From an uncultured Clostridia bacterium (GTDB lineage: Bacteria; Bacillota; Clostridia; Christensenellales; Borkfalkiaceae), in the NCBI GenBank assembly GCA_946627905.1, contig CAMOVY010000056.1:1-7113 (forward strand): a stretch of DNA of 7,113 bases. The letters run 5' to 3'. Positions 1-5,350 of this stretch are shown here, one piece after another. Position 1 is the stretch's first letter. Each line of letters begins with the position of its first letter. The notes beneath the pieces are model-generated. The model worked only from the letters and a program-made list of their open reading frames with translations. It did no database searches and was not told where the DNA came from. Made by a program: the position numbers and the translations under genes.

Positions 1-433
1 TACCTTCCCAGTCGGTATTTAAAGGCTCGTCAAAAGACACTTCGTTTTTGAGTTTAGCAGCCCGCCGTAAGTGCATTAAAATTTCGTTCTCTATACAGCG
101 AGAAGCAAAGGTGGCAAGTTTTACGTTCTTGTCCGAAGAAAACGAGCCGACAGCCTTTATTAAACCTATCGTGCCGACGGAAATCAAATCGTCCATATCC
201 ACGCCCGTGTTAGCAAATCTGCGCGCTATGTAAACTACAAGCCGCAAGTTGTGTTCCACAAGCATATCTTTGATTTTCTCTTCCCCGCTCTCCAGCCGCA
301 AAACCAGCGCCGCTTCCTCTTCGGCGGTGTAGGGAGAGGGCAACACGTCCCCGCCGTTTATGTAATGCAACACGTTTTCGTCAAACGAAAACAGTTCGAG
401 AAACTTTTTCAGTTTACACAGCAACCCGTTCAT
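1..433 (-). CDS. sigE: RNA polymerase sporulation sigma factor, pro-sigma-E (3' end beyond window)
   Basis: Early mother-cell sigma factor of endospore formation, made as an inactive precursor. I translated it from the ATG at 433; 144 codons are visible before the left edge, so the C-terminal part (most of regions 3 and 4) is missing. Residues 1-23 (MNGLLCKLKKFLELF...) are a short basic/hydrophobic pro-sequence, followed by YINGGDVLPSPYT, which aligns with YIGGSEALPPPLS of Bacillus pro-sigma-E as I recall it. Region 2 covers about residues 61-124, with HNLRLVVYIARRF, NTGVDMDDLISVGTIGLIKAV and KLATFASRCIENEILMHLRR, nearly identical to known SigE. The last visible residues, EVSFDEPLNTDWEG, are a SigE hallmark. 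The start is fixed by a strong AAGGAGG six bases upstream. The gene overlaps the spoIIGA end by 20 nt, implying co-transcription and probably coupled translation. The alternative identity, SigK, is unlikely because spoIIGA is adjacent. Confidence 0.96.
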   Translation of the reverse strand, partial: MNGLLCKLKKFLELFSFDENVLHYINGGDVLPSPYTAEEEAALVLRLESGEEKIKDMLVEHNLRLVVYIARRFANTGVDMDDLISVGTIGLIKAVGSFSSDKNVKLATFASRCIENEILMHLRRAAKLKNEVSFDEPLNTDWEG

Positions 434-1217
434 TTTTTGCCTCCTTAAGCGCACAATGCAAAACCGCGTCGTAGCCGTTAAAAATCTTGTCCGCAACGCA
501 AACCCTTACGTTATAAAATATATTCTTGTTTTCCCCCGAATATATCACCAGCATATCTGGTTTAAAGGAAAATTTTTTCTCTTTTCCGACGGCGGTACTA
601 ACTGTGATATATTTTACGTTTTTTAAAAGCGCGGGGGTAAGAATATTCGCTATCGCGCGTTTATTTACCATAATAACGGGCGTAAGTTCGTCGTACAAAG
701 AATTACCCGTATCGAAAAACCCGCGCACCGTAGCGCATTTTCCGCCAAAGAATATTTCGGTTTTTACGATAAGCCCGGATAAATCTTTGGCGCGGTAAAA
801 ATAACGTATAAGCGCGGTTATAAACCTGATAAGAATATACACGGGCAGTACCATAAGCGCGATAGAAATTTCAGAAGAATATTCTATGCCGAAAAGATTA
901 AACGCGCCGATTATAGCGCCACCCGTAAAAAAGGTAAGCCCCAAAAACACGGCGGTAAACGAGGCGTATTCTTTTGCGGAAGAAAATTTTGCCGATAAAA
1001 ATGTTAAAAACAGCCCGAATAAAATTTTAGCGGCGGTTATTATGTAAAAATTATCGGTGATAAGCGGGTAAAAAAGCGCGAACACCGCACCGAACGCGGA
1101 ACACAGTACAAGCCGCAGCCGCGAAACTTTTTGCCCCGTTATTTTAAATGCGGTATTAAACAACATAAGGTCTATAAAGAAATTGTCTATTAGTACGTAT
1201 TCCACATAGACCGTCAT
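414..1217 (-). CDS. spoIIGA: Sigma-E processing peptidase SpoIIGA (membrane aspartic protease)
   Basis: Membrane-embedded aspartic protease that, in Bacillus, cleaves the pro-sequence of sigma-E at the sporulation septum after a forespore signal (SpoIIR). From the ATG at 1217 the protein is 267 residues, somewhat shorter than the roughly 309 of B. subtilis. The N-terminal half has about five hydrophobic segments (near residues 5-25, 36-54, 57-76, 86-111 and 117-140). The soluble C-terminal half carries GFFDTGNSLYDELTPVIMV, with the catalytic-type D-T-G at 169-171, and ends with NGYDAVLHCAL, which resembles the family's C-terminal end. An in-frame ATG at 1229 would add four residues (MGGK) but has no ribosome site. 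The ATG at 1217 gives MTVYVEYVLIDNFF, which aligns with the Bacillus N-terminus, and has a weak GGGTGG a few bases upstream. The gene is directly followed by its substrate gene, sigE, which strongly supports the call. Transcription probably starts in the intergenic region after the hemW terminator. Confidence 0.93.
   Translation of the reverse strand: MTVYVEYVLIDNFFIDLMLFNTAFKITGQKVSRLRLVLCSAFGAVFALFYPLITDNFYIITAAKILFGLFLTFLSAKFSSAKEYASFTAVFLGLTFFTGGAIIGAFNLFGIEYSSEISIALMVLPVYILIRFITALIRYFYRAKDLSGLIVKTEIFFGGKCATVRGFFDTGNSLYDELTPVIMVNKRAIANILTPALLKNVKYITVSTAVGKEKKFSFKPDMLVIYSGENKNIFYNVRVCVADKIFNGYDAVLHCALKEAKNERVAV
440..446 (-). promoter_or_regulatory. Strong Shine-Dalgarno site of sigE
   Basis: On the minus strand the sequence reads AAGGAGG, then six bases (CAAAAA), then the ATG at 433. 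It is a perfect anti-16S match at ideal spacing and lies inside the last codons of spoIIGA. It decides the sigE start and is far stronger than the weak site in front of spoIIGA, so sigma factor may be made in excess over its protease. Confidence 0.85.
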
Positions 1218-1267
1218 TTTACCACCCATTACAAGGGTAGCATACGCCGTAAAAGGTTTTAGAAAAG

Positions 1268-1298
1268 ATTTTAAAAGATATTGCTTTATTTTGCCGAA
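1268..1298 (-). promoter_or_regulatory. Candidate Spo0A box overlapping a possible sigma-A promoter for spoIIGA-sigE
   Basis: The plus strand at 1290-1298 reads TTTGCCGAA, which fits the TGNCGAA Spo0A-box consensus and differs from TTTGTCGAA at one base. On the minus strand the overlapping TCGGCA matches a -35 box at 4 of 6 positions. It is followed after 18 bases by TAAAAT (1273-1268), a 5-of-6 match to a -10 box, which predicts a start near 1260 and a leader of about 45 nt. A Spo0A site overlapping the -35 region resembles the known B. subtilis spoIIG promoter, although that one has an unusually long spacer and several boxes. The -35 match is weak and GCCGAA is frequent in this DNA, so this is a hypothesis supported mainly by position. 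Confidence 0.35.
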
Positions 1299-1309
1299 AC
1301 GCTTTAAAA

Positions 1310-1352
1310 ATACCCCCGCCCCCGCGGAGTTTCTCCGCGGGGGCGGGGGTAT
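1310..1352 (-). terminator. Rho-independent terminator of the lepA-ABC-hemW operon
   Basis: Positions 1310-1329 and 1333-1352 form a perfect 20-bp inverted repeat with a three-base loop. The stem is almost entirely G+C (CCCCCGCCCCCGCGG against its complement). Read on the minus strand, the hairpin is followed by TTTTTAAAGC, including the T closing the stem, and it begins 12 nt after the hemW stop codon. It therefore ends the upstream operon and insulates spoIIGA from it. In the plus direction it is followed by TAATTTTAATTTT, a poorer T-tract, and there is no plus-strand gene to terminate. Confidence 0.9.
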
Positions 1353-1364
1353 AATTTTAATTTT

Positions 1365-2474
1365 CTATTCCATAAAGTCGGTAATTATTCCGTTTTCCAC
1401 GTATAAGTACTCGTCTTTTACCGCTATGCGGTCGGGCGATATGTCAAGATATTTTGCGTTCTTCTTTATCGCCTTTTCGTAATCTTTAAATATATCCGTA
1501 CCGAAAGTCTTTTTATAATCTTTAACGTCTATACCACTAGACGTCCGCAAAGCAAGCATTATGTACTCGAAATTGTTGTCTTTACCTTCTATCATGGTGC
1601 TGTTTGCTTCCGCGGGGCGGTTAAAAATTATATCATTACAGTATTCGTCTATCGAATAGGTGTTAGTAAACCGTCTGCCGTCTATAAAACTCGCTGCGGC
1701 AACGCCAAGCCCTATGTATTCCCCGCGCTGCCAGTAATTAAGGTTGTGGCGGCTTTCAAAGCCTTTTATCGCAAAATTACTCACTTCGTAGCGGTAAAAG
1801 CCCTTTTCTTTTAAGTACGCCCGTATCTCGTCGTAAATATCCGCCGTTTCGTCGTCGGAAAGAAGTTCCCCGTTTAAGTAATCGGTGTAAATGGGCGTTC
1901 CCACTTCGGGCGTTAAGGCGTACATAGAAATATGGCACACACCGCCCGCTATCGCTAAATCTACCGTCTTTTTAACGTCTTCCGCTTTCTGTTCCCAAAG
2001 CCCGATTAAAATATCCGCGGAAATGTTTTCGCCTTTCAACAGTTTGCAAGTCATTAAAAAGTCCTTTGCGGTGTGAATACGGTTAAGCCGCTTTAACTCT
2101 TCGTCAAAGCCCGATTGAAGCCCTATCGAAAAACGGTTTATCCCCGCTTGCTTGTAGGCTTTTATTTTTTCTTCGTCCACCGTGCCGGGGTTTAACTCTA
2201 TGGTTATTTCCGCATTTTCGGCAAGGTCGAAACATTGTCTTATCTGCTTTATTTCGCCCGCGATGAACTTCGCGGGAACTATTGACGGCGTTCCCCCGCC
2301 GATATACACGGTATCGAATTTTTTATCTTTTAACTGTAAGCCGCGCCCTTTCGTTTCGCGGTATAAACAAGCGAAATAACTTTCGGTCTTATTTATTTCG
2401 TTAGGAAAGGACGCAAAGTCGCAATAAGTGCATTTACTTTTGCAAAAAGGTATATGAACGTAAATCCCCGCCAT
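1365..2474 (-). CDS. hemW: Radical SAM heme chaperone HemW
   Basis: Radical-SAM family protein, formerly annotated as an oxygen-independent coproporphyrinogen III oxidase-like HemN; characterised HemW proteins bind heme and pass it to target proteins. The 369-residue length is normal for HemW. The cluster motif is C11-x3-C15-x2-C18 (PFCKSKCTYCDF). Phe20 occupies the place where true HemN has a fourth cysteine, which favours HemW over HemN. Other family landmarks are YIGGGTPS (57-64), the NRFSIGLQS strand (113-121), YRYEVSNFA (227-235), HNLNYW (243-248) and GLGVAAASF (255-263). An oddity is GLWEQ near 158-162, where the family usually has GLPGQ. The start is supported by an AAAGGCGG ribosome site eight bases upstream and by the cysteine motif sitting close to the N-terminus, as is usual. 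The gene follows the ABC transporter by 21 nt and is the last gene before the terminator. Confidence 0.95.
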   Translation of the reverse strand: MAGIYVHIPFCKSKCTYCDFASFPNEINKTESYFACLYRETKGRGLQLKDKKFDTVYIGGGTPSIVPAKFIAGEIKQIRQCFDLAENAEITIELNPGTVDEEKIKAYKQAGINRFSIGLQSGFDEELKRLNRIHTAKDFLMTCKLLKGENISADILIGLWEQKAEDVKKTVDLAIAGGVCHISMYALTPEVGTPIYTDYLNGELLSDDETADIYDEIRAYLKEKGFYRYEVSNFAIKGFESRHNLNYWQRGEYIGLGVAAASFIDGRRFTNTYSIDEYCNDIIFNRPAEANSTMIEGKDNNFEYIMLALRTSSGIDVKDYKKTFGTDIFKDYEKAIKKNAKYLDISPDRIAVKDEYLYVENGIITDFME

Positions 2475-2495
2475 AAAAATACCCGCCTTTTGATT

Positions 2496-5330
2496 TTATA
2501 ACACCCGTATACTTTCCACGGGAGACTTTTTCGACGCAAAGTATACGGGAAAGAACGTCGCTATAAACGAAACAAATAGCGACACGCCAAAAATCAAAGC
2601 AACGTTTATAACATTGAAATCCAAAAGTTGCAAGCCCAGAACGCCCGCTAAAGATTTATTGAGTTCTATGCAAAGTATAAACGAACCTATTACCGACAGC
2701 ACGAAACAAATCATAGTAATGATAAACGCTTCCGCAAAGAATATTTTGAAAACGTCCGACCCCCTTGCACCGACCGCGCGCAACACGCCTATGTCTTTGC
2801 GTTTTGCCGAAATTGATGCGGAAATAAAATTAAACAGCATAAGCGCGGAAAATACGCCTATAACAAGCGCTATTATCAAAAATATTTTTTGCAGTTGTTT
2901 TATGGAACTTACAAAGTTTTCGAGTTTACCGTATACCGCGCTATTGACTTTATAAGAAATTATACCGTCGCTTTCAATGGCGGAATATATCTGTCCTTCG
3001 GAATTTACGGTCTTAGATATTATAAAATTATATTTATCGTCGGAAGTACCTTTATATTCGGTATTATAGTCGGTTCTCCAGGAATACGAATTGCCGTCCG
3101 TGTTTTTATTCGCGTGAGATACGATAAAAGAATCTGCAAGAAAATATCTCGGCGTCGATAAACTTAAGTCGGTTTCAAAATAACCCGCTATAGTCAACGT
3201 TCCCACCTGATTGTTTTTGTCTTTATAATATACGACGTTCTGTTCTGGATACATACTTATAAACTCGTCATATTCCGCCTTTAATAAATAAATCTCGCCG
3301 TCAGTTAAAGAAAACTGTTTTTCCGTTCCGTCGGTATTATAAAAGTTAAAATATGCCGAATAACCCCTATACGTTATCTCGTCGTAATAAAACACGCTGC
3401 TATATAAAGGCATTGTGCTTCCACCGTTAAGAACGTCATAAGAAATGAATATATTCGACGCGGATTTGCCTTCTATATGCAAGTCGGGACTGCTTATTCT
3501 GCTTTTATACTCGCCGTAAAAATCGTCGGATACGAATACAACGGTATTAAATCCGTACGACAATCGGTCTTTGAGCGAATCTTGTAAACTCTGGCTTTCT
3601 TCGTCTTCGTCCGCTATTTCAGACATATCGTAAAGTATATCGTATTTTGTCGGTATCGGTTCGCCACGTACTACACCGCAAACGGTGAACTCGTCTTCGT
3701 CAAGAAAAACGCCGTTTCCCGCAAATTTTATTTTCTTTCCGATTATATCGGAAACGGTCGCTATCTCCGCACCTTGGGTATTTACGAAAACGTTGGCAAA
3801 ATATTCCGTAATCGCTACTTGCGTTTTATTTGTCGGATACGTGCCGTAGATATAAAAGCCGTTATCCGATAAATATTCCGTTCCGCAATCGGAAAATCCG
3901 GAAACGCTTTTTACACAATAATAATTCTGTTTGTTGCCGCTTACGTTGGGATAGATAAATACTCCGTTTCCGTTGTCAAGCAATATGTTATATCTCGGTT
4001 GATATTCGCCCAAAGTAAAATTAAAAACACCCGCAAAATTCAAGCCTTCTTTGTTTTTAGCGGCAATATCCGAAGGACTGAACCGCGCTTTTAGCAACAC
4101 GTTTTCGCTTTTGGTTGTTTCTTCTTCACCCGTAGCGTTGTTTATACGAACGGTGTCTTGCACCGCATCGTAATACTTGGCTATGTTTATGCCGGAATAA
4201 TCCGCCGCTTGTATTGCTTTCACTACCGAATAGTCGGAATCGTAAAGCATAAACGTAGAAGAAACGCCGAACAGAATAAAAGCGACAACCGCAAGCAAAA
4301 CGGTAAATATCAGCCTTATCGGCTTGCTTTTCATACCGCTTACGCCCATTTTTACCGCGTGCCCTACGGGAAGTCTTGACTTAATAAACTTGGTCTCGCT
4401 GCCGTCGTAATCCTTTATTTTCACCTTTTCGGTTTCTTTAAAGGTTTCTTTGCTGCCGTTATCGTTTATTCTGCACGCGCGCTTTACGCCTTTAATGTCG
4501 CGTTTGGCGGCGGTAATAACCGCTTCTCCGCCGTTTTTCTTCAACATTTCGACTATCGCGCGAACGTCGCTTTCCGTAATATTTTCGGCTTGTTTTACCG
4601 TAATGGTATCTTCACCGACTTGCTGAACGTTTTTTTCGGCATCGTCAGGTTTTATGTACACCTTACTTACGTCGGAAATTACTTTTCCGTCTTTTAATTC
4701 TATTATCCTGTCGCCGTAATGCTCGGCAAATTCCCTGTCGTGGGACACGACTATAACAAGTTTTGTCGCGGATAACTTTTTAAGGGTATCGAGAACCTGT
4801 TTGCCCGTATTAGAGTCAAGCGCGCCCGTAGGTTCGTCCGCCATAATTATTTCGGGACTTTTTATAAGCGCACGCGCAATCGCAACGCGTTGTTTCTGCC
4901 CGCCCGAAAGCGTATTCGGCTTGCGCTTTGCAAAACCGGAAAGGTCAACCTGCTCTAAAAGGTCTGCAACCGCCTTTTTGTCGTTGGGTTTATTTTGCAG
5001 TTGCAACGCCAGAGCGATATTCTGTTCTATCGTAAATTCGTTTAAGATATTATATTCCTGAAATACGAATCCGACAAAAGTATTCCGATAACTGTCGAAA
5101 TCCGCCGCGGAAAAGTCCTTACTGCTTCTGCCCTTTACTATTATTTCCCCGTCGTCCGGTTTATCGAGTCCGCCCGCCACGTTTAAAAGCGTGGATTTAC
5201 CCGAACCGCTTTTACCGAGCAGAAACACCATACCCGTTTCGGGAAACTTTACCGAAACGCCGTCCAGCGCTTTAACGACGACTCCGCCCTTGCCCGCGTA
5301 CTGCTTTACCAAGTTTTTTACTTCAAGCAT
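2496..5330 (-). CDS. Fused ABC transporter, ATPase plus FtsX/MacB-type permease
   Basis: Single-chain ABC protein of 944 residues. The ATPase domain (about 1-220) is complete: Walker A GKSGSGKST (39-47), Q-loop Gln91, signature LSGGQKQR (141-148), Walker B IIMADEP with Glu166, D-loop ALD (170-172) and H-loop His197. It belongs to the LolD/MacB/BceA-like class. A hydrophilic linker (about 220-335) leads to a first membrane helix (about 338-361). An external domain of about 450 residues (362-813) follows, then three helices (about 814-836, 862-888 and 906-932) with the FtsX-type cytoplasmic segment RKDIGVLRAVGARGSDVFK (844-862). This four-helix layout is that of MacB-type mechanotransmission transporters, which usually export, extract or signal rather than import. 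The substrate is unknown; antimicrobial-peptide defence, lipoprotein or cell-wall roles are all possible. The gene starts 18 nt after lepA and ends 21 nt before hemW. Its ribosome site AAGGGAG lies unusually far (13 bases) from the ATG, but no other start codon fits and MLEVKNLVK is a typical ATPase N-terminus. Confidence 0.94.
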   Translation of the reverse strand: MLEVKNLVKQYAGKGGVVVKALDGVSVKFPETGMVFLLGKSGSGKSTLLNVAGGLDKPDDGEIIVKGRSSKDFSAADFDSYRNTFVGFVFQEYNILNEFTIEQNIALALQLQNKPNDKKAVADLLEQVDLSGFAKRKPNTLSGGQKQRVAIARALIKSPEIIMADEPTGALDSNTGKQVLDTLKKLSATKLVIVVSHDREFAEHYGDRIIELKDGKVISDVSKVYIKPDDAEKNVQQVGEDTITVKQAENITESDVRAIVEMLKKNGGEAVITAAKRDIKGVKRACRINDNGSKETFKETEKVKIKDYDGSETKFIKSRLPVGHAVKMGVSGMKSKPIRLIFTVLLAVVAFILFGVSSTFMLYDSDYSVVKAIQAADYSGINIAKYYDAVQDTVRINNATGEEETTKSENVLLKARFSPSDIAAKNKEGLNFAGVFNFTLGEYQPRYNILLDNGNGVFIYPNVSGNKQNYYCVKSVSGFSDCGTEYLSDNGFYIYGTYPTNKTQVAITEYFANVFVNTQGAEIATVSDIIGKKIKFAGNGVFLDEDEFTVCGVVRGEPIPTKYDILYDMSEIADEDEESQSLQDSLKDRLSYGFNTVVFVSDDFYGEYKSRISSPDLHIEGKSASNIFISYDVLNGGSTMPLYSSVFYYDEITYRGYSAYFNFYNTDGTEKQFSLTDGEIYLLKAEYDEFISMYPEQNVVYYKDKNNQVGTLTIAGYFETDLSLSTPRYFLADSFIVSHANKNTDGNSYSWRTDYNTEYKGTSDDKYNFIISKTVNSEGQIYSAIESDGIISYKVNSAVYGKLENFVSSIKQLQKIFLIIALVIGVFSALMLFNFISASISAKRKDIGVLRAVGARGSDVFKIFFAEAFIITMICFVLSVIGSFILCIELNKSLAGVLGLQLLDFNVINVALIFGVSLFVSFIATFFPVYFASKKSPVESIRVL

Positions 5331-5343
5331 AAAACGTTTGATT

Positions 5344-5350
5344 CTCCCTT
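5344..5350 (-). promoter_or_regulatory. Widely spaced ribosome binding site of the ABC transporter gene
   Basis: On the minus strand AAGGGAG overlaps the TAA stop of lepA and lies 13 bases before the transporter ATG at 5330, longer than the usual 5-9. No in-frame ATG, GTG or TTG lies between them. Initiation may be weak or depend on ribosomes finishing lepA, which would keep transporter levels below those of its neighbours. Confidence 0.45.

Noticed and set aside
1239..1244. TATGCT on the minus strand as the spoIIGA -10 box
   Set aside because: It matches only 4 of 6 bases, has no usable -35 at 16-18 nt, and would leave a leader of only about 15 nt before the start at 1217.
1365..2474. True coproporphyrinogen dehydrogenase HemN
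   Set aside because: The cluster motif is CxxxCxxCxF without the fourth cysteine, and the length of 369 is well below the roughly 450 of HemN; both point to HemW.
2805..2813. Second TTTGCCGAA Spo0A-box-like word
   Set aside because: It lies inside the coding sequence of the ABC transporter, far from any promoter; it shows that the word occurs by chance here and lowers confidence in the intergenic match.
2614..2955. 113-codon open frame on the plus strand
   Set aside because: It lies wholly antisense to the conserved FtsX part of the ABC transporter and its product shows no recognisable motif. The other plus-strand open frames (for example at 48-233, 251-448, 526-798, 4801-5061 and 5191-5487) are likewise antisense shadows.
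2475..5348. ABC transporter as a recent mobile insertion
   Set aside because: There is no transposase, integrase, terminal inverted repeat or target duplication, and the gene fits the operon with tight spacing.
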